NCBI GenBank assembly: GCA_020850355.1
Contig: JADZEX010000067.1
Location: forward strand, 79,477 to 143,476
Source of the DNA: Fimbriimonadaceae bacterium
GTDB taxonomy: Bacteria > Armatimonadota > UBA10988
Reading direction: 5' to 3'
DNA: 64,000 nt
In this document: positions 16,631-24,950 of the stretch, in pieces
How the letters are laid out: every line of letters starts with the position of its first letter
Numbering within the stretch: position 1 is the first letter of the stretch
Notes under the pieces: model-generated
What the model was told of the DNA's origin: nothing
What the model saw: the letters and a program-made list of their open reading frames with translations, nothing else
Database searches by the model: none
Program-made: the position numbers and the translations under genes

Positions 16631-17724
16631 CCGCTCGCCGGGGGCTCCCCGCGGTCGGGCCGCGAGCGGCGGGCCGCGACCCACACCAGCAGCAGCGCCA
16701 CGCCGCCGCTGAAGGCGGCCGACGGCGCCGACAGGCCGAACACCGCCAGCGAGGCGCTGCCGCAGAGGCCGCAGATCGCGTAGACAAACAGCAGCACGCT
16801 GAGGTCGTTCCAGCCAGCATCCTGCAAACGGTGGTGCAGATGCTCGCGGTCGGCGCTGAGCGGGCTGCGGCCGGCCGACACTCGTACCACCACCACCCCG
16901 GCGAGGTTCAGAATCGGCAACGCCAGGATCAGCAACGGCGTCATCACGGCAATCAACGTGGCGGTCTTCATCACCGCGCTGATGGCCAGGACTGCCAGCA
17001 GGTAGCCGAGCAGGTAGGCCCCGCCGTCGCCCATGAAGATCCGCGCGGGCGGGAAGTTGAGGCGCAGAAAGCCGATGATCCCGCCCAGCAGTGCCAAGGC
17101 ATGGACCGCCGCGCTGGGCGAGCGAGCGGGACCCCAGACCGCGATGGTGCCGATGGTCGCCGCCATGATCAGCGATACGCCGCCAGCCAGGCCATCGAGA
17201 CCGTCGATGAAGTTGACGGCGTTGATGATGGCGACGATCCAGACCATGCTGAGGACCCACGAGACCAGCGGCGGGAAGGTGATCCAGCCGTCGCCCGGGA
17301 TCTGCAGGCCATCGATGCTGACGCCGCTGGCCACCGGCAGCGCCACGGCGGCCAGTTGCAGCAGCAGCTTGACCGGCGCCGAGAGTCCGTCGCGTTGCCG
17401 CCCGTCGGCGGTCCGCGGGCGGTACAGGTCATCGGCCAGGCCGATGGCGAACATCGCCAGCGCGCCGACTAAGATACCGGTGTCGCGGGAGTTCCAGTCG
17501 AAAGCACCGGGTAACGCCGCACCAGCCAGGACGCCAGCAAGGTAACCGCAACCGATGCCGATGCCGCCGATCCGGGGCACCGCGGTGGTGTGGGCCTTGC
17601 GGCCGCCGGGCGTGTCGACCAGGTTGCGGCGCAGCGCCAGGCGCAGCGTCCAGGGCACGGCCGGCAGCGCCACCAGCAGAGCGGCGGCGAGGGCGGCCAG
17701 GAAGCCCGCAGCGCTGAGTGTCAT
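16627..17724 (-). CDS. MraY/WecA family polyprenyl-phosphate GlcNAc-1-phosphate transferase
   Basis: The protein has 365 residues with about ten to eleven transmembrane helices. It transfers a sugar-1-phosphate from a UDP-sugar to undecaprenyl phosphate on the inner face of the membrane, the first step of O-antigen, teichoic-acid-like or other surface glycans. Visible motifs are KAHTTAVPRIGG (43-54), the catalytic ADDLYRP (97-103), NAVNFIDGLDGLA (168-180) and FMGDGGAYLLGY (230-241). The last cytoplasmic loop is SADREHLHHRL. The HLHHRL loop points to the WecA/TagO branch rather than MraY. The gene diverges from the ADP-ribosylglycohydrolase at 17760 with only 35 bp between starts. Confidence 0.92.
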   Translation of the reverse strand: MTLSAAGFLAALAAALLVALPAVPWTLRLALRRNLVDTPGGRKAHTTAVPRIGGIGIGCGYLAGVLAGAALPGAFDWNSRDTGILVGALAMFAIGLADDLYRPRTADGRQRDGLSAPVKLLLQLAAVALPVASGVSIDGLQIPGDGWITFPPLVSWVLSMVWIVAIINAVNFIDGLDGLAGGVSLIMAATIGTIAVWGPARSPSAAVHALALLGGIIGFLRLNFPPARIFMGDGGAYLLGYLLAVLAISAVMKTATLIAVMTPLLILALPILNLAGVVVVRVSAGRSPLSADREHLHHRLQDAGWNDLSVLLFVYAICGLCGSASLAVFGLSAPSAAFSGGVALLLVWVAARRSRPDRGEPPASG

Positions 17725-17759
17725 CGGCGGCCTCGCGGTCGCTGCTGGGAGAAGTGGTG

Positions 17760-18701
17760 ATGCTGTTGGATCGCTATCAAGGCTGTCTGCTCGGTCTCGC
17801 CATCGGCGATGCGCTGGGCGCTCCGGTGGAGTTCTTGTCGCTTGCTCAGATTCGACAACACTACGGCCCCGAGGGTATCACCGATCTGGTGGCGATGCGT
17901 CACTTCGCCGCCGGAACCTACACCGACGACACGCAGATGAGCATCGCGCTGGCCGAGGGCCTGCTCGACTGCCCGGCTGGCGACCTGTCGACGCAGATGG
18001 CCGCCGTGGCCCGGCGCTTCGTGGCCTGGAGCAGCTCGCCCGAGAACAACCGCGCGCCGGGCAACACCTGCCTGCGGGCCTGCAGCAACCTGGCACGGGG
18101 AATCCCCTGGCAGCAGGCCGGGGTGGCCGGCTCGAAGGGCTGCGGCACGGCGATGCGGGCGGCGCCGGTTGGGCTACGGTACCACCGCGACGCGGCCAGG
18201 CTGCAGGAGGTCGCGGTCGAGTCGAGTCGCATCACCCACGGCCACCGCGCGGCGCTGGCCGCGGCGGCCGCGGTCGCCGCGGTGGTCTCGGCGGCGCTCG
18301 ACGACGCCACGCCGGAACAGCTCGACGAGGTCGCCCTGACGACCGGCGCGCCGGGCAGTCCGGAAGTCGAGCAGCGCCTGCGACAGATCCCGACGGTGCT
18401 GGACCTCGACCCGCCCGCCGCCTTCGAGGTGCTCGGCGAGGCCTGGGTGGCCGAGGAGGCCCTGGCCTGCGGGCTCTACTGCGTGCTGCGGACTCCGGAC
18501 GACTACCGCGCCACGGTGCTGGCGGGCGCCAACTCCACCGGCGACAGCGACACCATCGCCTGCATCGCCGGCGCGATCAGCGGGGCACGGCTGGGCAGCG
18601 CGGCGATCCCGGCGGCCTGGCGCCAGCAGGTCGAGAACCGCGAGTTGCTGCTGGACCTCGCAACCCGCCTGCACCAGGCCTGGCAGGCCGACCAGGTTTA
18701 G
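17760..18701 (+). CDS. ADP-ribosylglycohydrolase family protein (short form)
   Basis: The protein has 313 residues, starting at ATG 17760 with GGGAGAAG upstream; two GTG codons just before it are alternatives. It is a compact all-helical ADP-ribosylglycohydrolase: LGLAIGDALGAPVEF (11-25), TYTDDTQM (53-60, first metal ligands) and GDSDTIACIAGAISG (261-275, second metal ligands). The metal sites are intact, so it should be a functional hydrolase removing ADP-ribose from protein or small-molecule acceptors. It is more typical than the long paralogue at 1971-4055. No partner ADP-ribosyltransferase is visible in the window. Confidence 0.92.
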   Translation: MLLDRYQGCLLGLAIGDALGAPVEFLSLAQIRQHYGPEGITDLVAMRHFAAGTYTDDTQMSIALAEGLLDCPAGDLSTQMAAVARRFVAWSSSPENNRAPGNTCLRACSNLARGIPWQQAGVAGSKGCGTAMRAAPVGLRYHRDAARLQEVAVESSRITHGHRAALAAAAAVAAVVSAALDDATPEQLDEVALTTGAPGSPEVEQRLRQIPTVLDLDPPAAFEVLGEAWVAEEALACGLYCVLRTPDDYRATVLAGANSTGDSDTIACIAGAISGARLGSAAIPAAWRQQVENRELLLDLATRLHQAWQADQV

Positions 18702-18759
18702 GGCTCGCGGCGACCACGGTTCAGCCAGAGGGCGACCCGGCGGCGGTGCTGGAAATCCT

Positions 18760-19021
18760 TCACTGGTCGCCGGGCCCTGGGGGGTGCATTTCGGCGACGT
18801 AGATGTCGAGGTGTCCATCGCCGTCGAAGTCGGCCAGCTGCAGAGTGTGGCCGTGGTCGACCCGCTCGATCACGGTCTGCGCCTGCCGCCCTGCGCCGTC
18901 GTGGTGGTAGGCCCGCAGCGGCCCGACGGCATCGCCCGAGGCGATCACCACCTGCTGCCAGGCGCCCGGCCAGAGCTGCCCGAGAAGCTTGCCCAGGCCG
19001 TCGGTCGCGCCCTCCACGCCG
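18760..19021 (-). pseudogene. Remnant of a VCBS/FG-GAP repeat protein gene
   Basis: Between the ADP-ribosylglycohydrolase and the FAD oxidoreductase the minus strand encodes about 85 residues with no start codon. The end of the frame holds GAWQQVVIASGDAVGPLRAY, then HGHTLQLADFDGDGHLDIYV and AEM, then stops. DFDGDGHLDI is the calcium-binding loop of FG-GAP/VCBS repeats, and the surrounding words match the middle of large secreted repeat proteins. Here both ends are missing, so I read it as the relic of a deleted gene. A short live peptide is unlikely because neither start codon nor ribosome site is visible. Bases 18702-18759 hold nothing recognisable. Confidence 0.7.
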
Positions 19022-21382
19022 TCACGGCACCGCCAGCACCTGCACGGCATCGATGTGCACGTTGCCCCCGGCGCCGGCGACCGTGAAGACCACCGCCGCC
19101 GGTTGCGCCGCCTGGAAGCGGCAGCGACCCAGCGTGCCGAAGCCCTGCGGCCCGCTGGGCGCCTGGGTCTGGTTGACCCGTACACGGCAGGGCTCGGCCG
19201 CACCTTCAACGCTGACCAGGGCGGTCTTGGCGCGGTTCTCGTGGGGCAGCCAGGCGATCCGGATCTCGTAGATGCCGTCGGCGGGCACCCGGAACGCGAA
19301 GCGAGCCGCGGCCGCCGGGTCACTGCTGTACCGGTAGCCGTCGCCGACGAAGCCGGTCAGGTTGCCCGTGTCTCCCCAGTTGCCCTGCAGGGCGGCGTCG
19401 AGGTCGTCGATCACGATGCCCGGCAGCTTGCGGGGGTCCAGGCCAGGCGGCACGATGGGTGGGACCAGCGCGCCGGGCGGCAGCTCCAGCTCGCCCGCCA
19501 GGGCGCTCCGCCGTAGCGCGCCAGGCTGGCCCAGCAGCTCCAGCAGCAGGGGCAGGTGCTGCTGGTAGACGCCCCGCGGGTTGCAGCCGTGGCGGCGGGC
19601 GATCCAAGCCGCCTTGCCGACTGCCTCGCCCATCATGCCGCCGGTGCGCATCACCCGGACCGGGCCGAGGGCTTCCTTGTCGACGCTGATGTCGCGACCG
19701 GCCATGAACAGGTTGGCGACGTTGCGGCTGTAGAGGGCGCGGTAGGGGGCCCAGTAGATGCCCTGGTAGGTGTAGCCGGCGCCGTGGGTGAAGGTCGAGA
19801 TGAACTCGGTGCCCTCGAAGCCCTTGGCGTAGGCCGGATGTGGGGTGTGCAAGTCGATGTGCCAGGAGCACGGGAAACAGCCGTCGGGCCATTTGCGGCC
19901 GCTGCGGAAGTCGCTGCCGGTCAGCAGCACGTCGCCCAGCAGGCGGCGCGACTCGCGCTTGCCGGCGATGAAGGCGGCCCAGCCCAGGCGGTGGTTCGGG
20001 TACAGCCCATCGATATTCTTGAGCGTGTCCCAGGCGCCATACATGGCCCGGAAGTTGTTGTCCCGGATCAGCTCCAGGTCGGTGATCATGTCTTTGTCGA
20101 AGCCGCTCTCCCAGAACCAGCCACCCAGCTCGGTCGGCTTCGCCGGGGGCTGGCCATTGGCGCCCCGGCGGCCGGGGAAGGGCTTGTCCGAGAGGTCGAG
20201 CGCCCACGGACAGCGCGGGAAGGGCGCCGCGGTCTGGCCCTCCTGCACCGCCAGCGAGAGGGCCTCGCGGTCTTTGCACTCGCACTTCAGCACTTGCGAC
20301 AGGTCGCTGGTGTCGAGGGTGTTCCAGAGGTTGCTGGCCCCCATCAGGCCCTCGCGTGAAATGGTGTAGTCGGCGCCCGCCAGGAAGCCGACGGTGCCGT
20401 CGCCGGTGCAATCGGCGAACAGCGCGCCGGCGTAACGGGTCCGACGCCCGCTGCGGACGTCGACCGCCACGACTGCCCGGATCCGCCCGCCGCGAACCTC
20501 GACGGCGTTGACATGCTGCTCCAGCAACAACCGGATCCGCGGCTCGGCGCGAACCAGGTCCAGCTTGCGTCCGTCGCCGTAGATGCTGCCGCCACGGGCG
20601 TTGCCGTCGCCCGGCGCCTTCGGGGTCAGCAACTCCTCGACGATGTCGCCGACTCGCTGGTAGGGACGCTGGCGGGTCTTGCCCTCGGGCCACACCCGCA
20701 CCTCGCTGCTGCCGTTGCCGCCGAGCACCGGGCGGTCCTGGATCAGCGCCACCTGCAGGCCCTGTCGGGCCGCGGCCAGGGCTGCGCAGGTGCCGGCGAT
20801 GCCGCCGCCGACGACCACCAGATCGTAGCTCCCGCCGTCCGCCGGCCGGGCGGGCTCGCCGCGCCAGAGCCGCCGCAAGGTCGCCAGCTCCGGGCCGTCG
20901 TGAGGCGGCCGGAAGGCCGGGTCGCGGGCCAACAGCACGGCGTCGCAGCGGCCCTCGAAGCCGGTCAGGTCGTGCAACGCCAGGGTCTCGCGGCCGACCA
21001 GCGTGACCAGCCCGCCGTCCTGCCAGTGCCAGGCGGCGCCCTCCGTGCCGAAGGTTGTGGACAGCGGCTGTCCGCCGATCAGCACCTGGAAGCGGCCGGG
21101 CGCGCCTGGCGCCTGCCACGGCGCGACCCAGTCGCGGGTGCGAACCCACACGCGGTACTTGGCGACACCGCCGCAATCGACGCTGGTGACGGCGTCACGG
21201 ACCGGCACGCCCAGCCCGTGGGCCAGCAGGTAGGGGCTGCCCATCTGGTCCATCGACTGTTGGTCGAGGTCCCAGCCGCCGAGGTCGCTGAAGCCCTCGG
21301 CCTCCAGCAGCAGCAGGGCTGCAGGAGCCGCCAGCAGCGGACCGGCCAGCAGCAACAACGCGGCGCAGGCGAGTCGGTTCAT
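19022..21382 (-). CDS. Secreted FAD-dependent oxidoreductase with golvesin-like C-terminal domain
   Basis: The protein has 786 residues from ATG 21382, with no strong ribosome site close by (an AGGAGG lies about 30 bases upstream, too far). A signal peptide covers about residues 1-21. A beta-rich region (22-180) precedes the FAD domain, marked by DLVVVGGGIAGTCAALAAA (187-205) and LGGNGSSEVRVW. The FAD domain ends at MAGRDISVDKEALGPVRVMR, with TGGMMGEAVGKAA after it. This is the FAD-dependent oxidoreductase type (PF12831-like) often found with sugar-degradation genes. The last 120 residues (GNWGDTGNLTGFVGDGY, RFAFRVPADGIYEIRIAW, HENRAKTALVSVEG) form a golvesin/Xly-type carbohydrate-binding-like domain. 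It probably oxidises a cell-surface or extracellular sugar derivative. Confidence 0.87.
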   Translation of the reverse strand: MNRLACAALLLLAGPLLAAPAALLLLEAEGFSDLGGWDLDQQSMDQMGSPYLLAHGLGVPVRDAVTSVDCGGVAKYRVWVRTRDWVAPWQAPGAPGRFQVLIGGQPLSTTFGTEGAAWHWQDGGLVTLVGRETLALHDLTGFEGRCDAVLLARDPAFRPPHDGPELATLRRLWRGEPARPADGGSYDLVVVGGGIAGTCAALAAARQGLQVALIQDRPVLGGNGSSEVRVWPEGKTRQRPYQRVGDIVEELLTPKAPGDGNARGGSIYGDGRKLDLVRAEPRIRLLLEQHVNAVEVRGGRIRAVVAVDVRSGRRTRYAGALFADCTGDGTVGFLAGADYTISREGLMGASNLWNTLDTSDLSQVLKCECKDREALSLAVQEGQTAAPFPRCPWALDLSDKPFPGRRGANGQPPAKPTELGGWFWESGFDKDMITDLELIRDNNFRAMYGAWDTLKNIDGLYPNHRLGWAAFIAGKRESRRLLGDVLLTGSDFRSGRKWPDGCFPCSWHIDLHTPHPAYAKGFEGTEFISTFTHGAGYTYQGIYWAPYRALYSRNVANLFMAGRDISVDKEALGPVRVMRTGGMMGEAVGKAAWIARRHGCNPRGVYQQHLPLLLELLGQPGALRRSALAGELELPPGALVPPIVPPGLDPRKLPGIVIDDLDAALQGNWGDTGNLTGFVGDGYRYSSDPAAAARFAFRVPADGIYEIRIAWLPHENRAKTALVSVEGAAEPCRVRVNQTQAPSGPQGFGTLGRCRFQAAQPAAVVFTVAGAGGNVHIDAVQVLAVP

Positions 21383-21460
21383 GCCGCTGCATTCGCGCGG
21401 CGGCGACCGCCTCCTGCCGCTGGCCAGAGCCTTGCAGACGCCGCAGGCCAGGAGTCGCCG

Positions 21461-22540
21461 ATGGGTGGCCTGGACTACCGACCGGATTGGCTGGCGGCAC
21501 GCGAGCGGCTGACGACCTGGTGGAACGGCGGCAGCCTCGGGCGGGCGGTGCTGCTGATGACCGCCCGGCGCGCCGCGCCGCCCAGCGATCTGACGCCCCG
21601 CCCGGCGCCCGCCGGCTGGCTGGGGCGCTACTCGATGGCTGACCCGGACTACAGCATCCACCTGGCGCGGTGGGTGCCGGCGACCCAGGAGTATTTCGGC
21701 GAGGCCTGCCCGAACTGGGCCACCGGCGACCTGGCGCCGGGCTGCGTGGCCCTCTACCTGGGCTGCCGGGGTGTCGAGATGCAGGACACCACCTGGCTGG
21801 AGCCCTGCCTGGAGAGCCCCGCTGGGGCGCGGTTCGAGCTGGACCCGACCAACCGCTACTGGCGTTGGACCTGCGACCAGATCGCCGCGGTCGCGCCGCT
21901 GGCGCGGGGGCGCTTCCTGCAGGCCTTCCCCGATCTGATTGAGGGCCTCGACGTGCTGGCGGCGTTGCGCGGCACCGACCATCTGCTGCTCGACCTGCTC
22001 GACCGTCCCGAGTGGGTCGCCGCCAGCCTGGCCCGCCTGACCGACCTCTACTTCGCCTACTACGACCGCGTCTACGAGGCCATCCGCGACGAGGTTGGCG
22101 GCAGTCACTTCTGGGCCTGGGCGCCGGGCCGGCTGGCGAAGCTGCAGTGCGACTTCTCGGCAATGATTTCGCCGCAGCAGTTCCGCGACCTGATGCTGCC
22201 GGTGTTGACCGACATGACCGCGCGCCTGGGCTACAGCATGTACCACCTGGACGGCCTGGCCGCCGCGCGCGCCCACCTCGACGCGTTGTTGGAGTTGCCA
22301 CGGCTGCAGATGGTGCAGTGGACCGCTGGCGCCGGCCATCCCGGCACCGGTGATCCCTGCTGGTTCCCGCTGTACCACCGCATCCTGGACGCCGGCAAGA
22401 AGATCAACCTCTGGGCGCAGTTCGACCAGTTGCCCGCCCTGCGGCGCGAGTTCGGCGCCCAGAGCGAGCAACTGCTGATCAACCTGGGCGTCGCCGACGC
22501 GGCGCAGGCGGCGCAGGCGATCCGGCTGATGGAGGGCTAA
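21461..22540 (+). CDS. Divergent uroporphyrinogen decarboxylase superfamily protein
   Basis: The protein has 359 residues, starting at ATG 21461 with AGGAG upstream. It is a TIM-barrel URO-D relative seen from FPDLIEGLDVLAALRG, LARLTDLYFAYYDRVYEA, FSAMISPQQFRDLMLPVLTD, GYSMYHLDGLAAARAHLDAL and MVQWTAGAGHPGTGDPCWFP. It lacks the conserved N-terminal motif of HemE and is more distant than the paralogue at 11224-12255. Such proteins sit repeatedly next to FAD oxidoreductases like the divergent neighbour at 19022-21382. A shared pathway is likely, but the reaction is unknown. Confidence 0.8.
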   Translation: MGGLDYRPDWLAARERLTTWWNGGSLGRAVLLMTARRAAPPSDLTPRPAPAGWLGRYSMADPDYSIHLARWVPATQEYFGEACPNWATGDLAPGCVALYLGCRGVEMQDTTWLEPCLESPAGARFELDPTNRYWRWTCDQIAAVAPLARGRFLQAFPDLIEGLDVLAALRGTDHLLLDLLDRPEWVAASLARLTDLYFAYYDRVYEAIRDEVGGSHFWAWAPGRLAKLQCDFSAMISPQQFRDLMLPVLTDMTARLGYSMYHLDGLAAARAHLDALLELPRLQMVQWTAGAGHPGTGDPCWFPLYHRILDAGKKINLWAQFDQLPALRREFGAQSEQLLINLGVADAAQAAQAIRLMEG

Positions 22541-22547
22541 CGCGCGC

Positions 22548-23417
22548 TCAGGCGCCCTGCGTGCGAAGCACCTCAAACGCGCGGGGCAACTGGTCGAGGC
22601 TCCACTTGCCTTCGATGCTCATGCGGCCGCGGTAGCCGGCGGTGCGGAGCGCCTTCAGGAACGGTCCCAGGTCGTCACCCGCCACGCCCGGCGCGGTACG
22701 GTTGGCCTTCTCGGCGACGTGGGTGTGGGCCAACAGCGGCGCCACCGTCGCCAGGTCGTCGGCGGTCTCGCCGTTCTGCAGCATGTGATAGAGGTCGGCC
22801 AACAGGCGGATGTTGGGGTGCGCGACGGCCGTTGCAATGGCTGCGCCCTCCCGCACGGTGTTGACGTAGTTGCACTCCTGCCGACGCAACGGCTCGATCA
22901 CCACGGTCACCCCGTGCGGTGCTGCCAGCGGGCCCATCTGCTTCAGCAGCGCGACAAACTGCTGGTCGGCAGCCTCTTTGGCAAAGCCCTCGGGCAGCTT
23001 GCGGGCGCCGCCGCTGCCGAACACGATCACCTGCACGCCAACCTGGGCGGCCCGCGCGAAGGCGACCGCGGCGTACTTCAGGATGTCGTCCGGCCGGGCC
23101 TCGGGCCCCGTCACGCGCAGGCTGCCCGGCAGGAAGCCGTTGCAGGCCGCGACTGGCAACGGGCAGGCCTGGGCCGCGGCCAACAGCGGTGCGAAGACCT
23201 CGTCTGGTTTGTCAGGGACCAGCAGCCGCTGCACGCCGTCCTCGACGTAGGCCGCCCCGGCCGCCTGTAGCGCCGCGCCCTGGCCGCAGCCGGCGCAGAC
23301 GCCCAACCGGGCCGGAAACAGCGGCGGCTCGGCGGCAGCGCGGCCGCGCCCCGCCGCCAACGCCAGCCCACCCAGGCTGGCCATGAAAGTGCGTCGTTCC
23401 ACGGGACTCTCTCCCAT
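22548..23417 (-). CDS. Tat-exported hydroxypyruvate isomerase-like sugar phosphate isomerase/epimerase
   Basis: The protein has 289 residues from ATG 23417, giving MGESPVERRTFMASLGGL. ERRTFM followed by a hydrophobic, Ala/Gly-rich stretch is a twin-arginine signal. The mature part is an AP endonuclease 2-type TIM barrel with FGSGGARKLPEGF, a metal-ligand Glu in GVTVVIEPLRRQECNYVNT, NIRLLADLYHMLQNGET and AHTHVAEKANR. The C-terminal Glu lies in GRMSIEGKW. These four acidic and His positions are the metal site of hydroxypyruvate isomerase and xylose-isomerase-like epimerases. It lies 5 bp downstream of the Tat-exported Gfo/Idh/MocA gene, so the two probably act together outside the cytoplasm. 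Confidence 0.88.
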   Translation of the reverse strand: MGESPVERRTFMASLGGLALAAGRGRAAAEPPLFPARLGVCAGCGQGAALQAAGAAYVEDGVQRLLVPDKPDEVFAPLLAAAQACPLPVAACNGFLPGSLRVTGPEARPDDILKYAAVAFARAAQVGVQVIVFGSGGARKLPEGFAKEAADQQFVALLKQMGPLAAPHGVTVVIEPLRRQECNYVNTVREGAAIATAVAHPNIRLLADLYHMLQNGETADDLATVAPLLAHTHVAEKANRTAPGVAGDDLGPFLKALRTAGYRGRMSIEGKWSLDQLPRAFEVLRTQGA

Positions 23418-23422
23418 CGGCC

Positions 23423-24874
23423 TCAAGCCAGTTGCGGCACCGTGAACGGTGCCCGGTCCTGGCGGTGCAAGAGGGCATTGGCCTCGGCCGCCAGCACGGG
23501 GCCGGTGAACCGCTCGCTGGTTGGATCGAAGGTCAGCAGCGGCCCGCTGGTCCAAGGGGTCTGCGCCAGGTCGACCTTCCAGGCGGCGAGCTGGTCGCTG
23601 AAGCGGGCGACGGCGTCGACCGCCGCGGGGTTCGCGGACAGCCGTTCCTGGAGCGCGCCGGGGCTGAGCTGCTGCCCCAGCCGGTACGAGATGTTGGCCA
23701 AGTGCGCCACAGCGCTGGAGACATGTGATCGCGGGTACGGCGCCCGCAGGTCGGCGATCTTTCGAGAGCGGCAGGCGTCGATCCAGTTGGCGACATGGCT
23801 GGCGCCACCGTCGCCGGGGAACTTGCGCAAGGTCTGGCCGGCCTGGTCGTAGACCGTCCCGCCGCCGCGCCCGCCGACGAAGTAGCCACCCTCGCAGTGC
23901 AGCACGACGCAGACGCGGCCGCCCTTGTAGTTGGGCATGCTCTTCTTGTCGGGCGCGTCCCACAGGTTGCGGACCTCGAACAGCGCCGGGGTGCCGCCGA
24001 AGTCGAACAGCGCGACCTGCATGTTCGGCGTCTCGCCGGCGTCGCCCCAGCCGAACCGGCCGCCGAAGCTGCTGACGCTGCGCGGCAGGCCCGGGTCGCC
24101 CAGGACCCAGCAGATCAGATCGGTCTCATGCGGTCCCTGGTTGCCGATATCGCCGTTGCCGGTGTTCCAGACCCAGTGCCAATCGTAGTGGAACCGCGAG
24201 CGGTGGATCGGCAGGTCGGCCGCCGGCCCCAGCCAGAGGTTGTAGTCGACCTCGGCCGGTGGCGCCAAGGGCGTGTCGCGCTTGCCGATGCCGGTGCGGT
24301 CGCGGTAGCAGAGCCCGCGGGCGAGGATCAGCTTGCCAAGTTGGCCGCTCTTGAACCACTCGACGAACTCGCGCATCCCCTTGTCGCTGCGGTTCTGGGT
24401 GCCGGCCTGTACCACCCGTTGGTGCCGCGCGGCCGCGGCCACCGCCTGCCGACCTTCCCAGACGGTGTGCGAGGCCGGTTTCTCGACATAGACGTCTTTG
24501 CCGGCCTGGCAGGCGTGAATCGTCTGCAGGGCGTGCCAGTGGTTCGGCGTGGCGATGTAGACGGCGTCGATGTCGTCACGGTCGAGCAGTTGCCGGTAAT
24601 CGATCGCCGTCAGCGGCTTCTCGCCACCGGTCGCCTTGGCCAGTTCGTCGGCCCGCCGGGCGACGACTCCGCGGTCGGCATCGCAGAGCGCGACGACGCG
24701 CACTCCCGCGACTTTGGCGATGTCCTTCATCATCCCACCGCCGCGGCCTCCGCAGCCGAGCACGGCGATGCGCACGTCGTCGTTGGCGCCCAGGACACGC
24801 CCCGGCGGCAGCGTCGCGGCGACCACGCCGGCGGCGGCGCCAGTCAGGAAGGTGCGGCGAGTCACGGCCGGCAT
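23423..24874 (-). CDS. Tat-exported Gfo/Idh/MocA family oxidoreductase
   Basis: The protein has 483 residues from ATG 24874, with GGGAGA upstream. The N-terminus TRRTFLTGAAAGVVAATLPP is a twin-arginine signal, meaning export of a folded, cofactor-loaded enzyme. The Rossmann motif is RIAVLGCGGRGGGM, followed by AVYIATPNHWHALQTI and DVYVEKPASHT with the EKP lysine retained. The long C-terminal domain contains WVWNTGNGDIGNQGPHETDL, the large-member feature of the family with conserved N-Q-H. Long Tat versions are abundant in Planctomycetota and Lentisphaerota and include glycosidase-like members that use NAD transiently. It heads a two-gene unit with the isomerase, separated from the upstream lipoprotein gene by a strong terminator. 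Confidence 0.92.
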   Translation of the reverse strand: MPAVTRRTFLTGAAAGVVAATLPPGRVLGANDDVRIAVLGCGGRGGGMMKDIAKVAGVRVVALCDADRGVVARRADELAKATGGEKPLTAIDYRQLLDRDDIDAVYIATPNHWHALQTIHACQAGKDVYVEKPASHTVWEGRQAVAAAARHQRVVQAGTQNRSDKGMREFVEWFKSGQLGKLILARGLCYRDRTGIGKRDTPLAPPAEVDYNLWLGPAADLPIHRSRFHYDWHWVWNTGNGDIGNQGPHETDLICWVLGDPGLPRSVSSFGGRFGWGDAGETPNMQVALFDFGGTPALFEVRNLWDAPDKKSMPNYKGGRVCVVLHCEGGYFVGGRGGGTVYDQAGQTLRKFPGDGGASHVANWIDACRSRKIADLRAPYPRSHVSSAVAHLANISYRLGQQLSPGALQERLSANPAAVDAVARFSDQLAAWKVDLAQTPWTSGPLLTFDPTSERFTGPVLAAEANALLHRQDRAPFTVPQLA

Positions 24875-24891
24875 CGCAGTCTCCCAAACGC

Positions 24892-24925
24892 GGCGAAGGC
24901 GCCCCGTTGCCGGGACGCCTTCGCC
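24892..24925 (-). terminator. Strong hairpin terminator after the lipoprotein gene
   Basis: GGCGAAGGCG (24892-24901) and CGCCTTCGCC (24916-24925) pair perfectly over 10 bp, and an inner CCCG-TTGC-CGGG extends the stem after a single mismatch. It lies 26 bases past the stop of the minus-strand lipoprotein gene and before the oxidoreductase start. The stretch after it (GCGTTTGGG) has only a short T run. Confidence 0.75.
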
Positions 24926-24950
24926 AGCACTGCGGTGGATCCTGCTGCGA

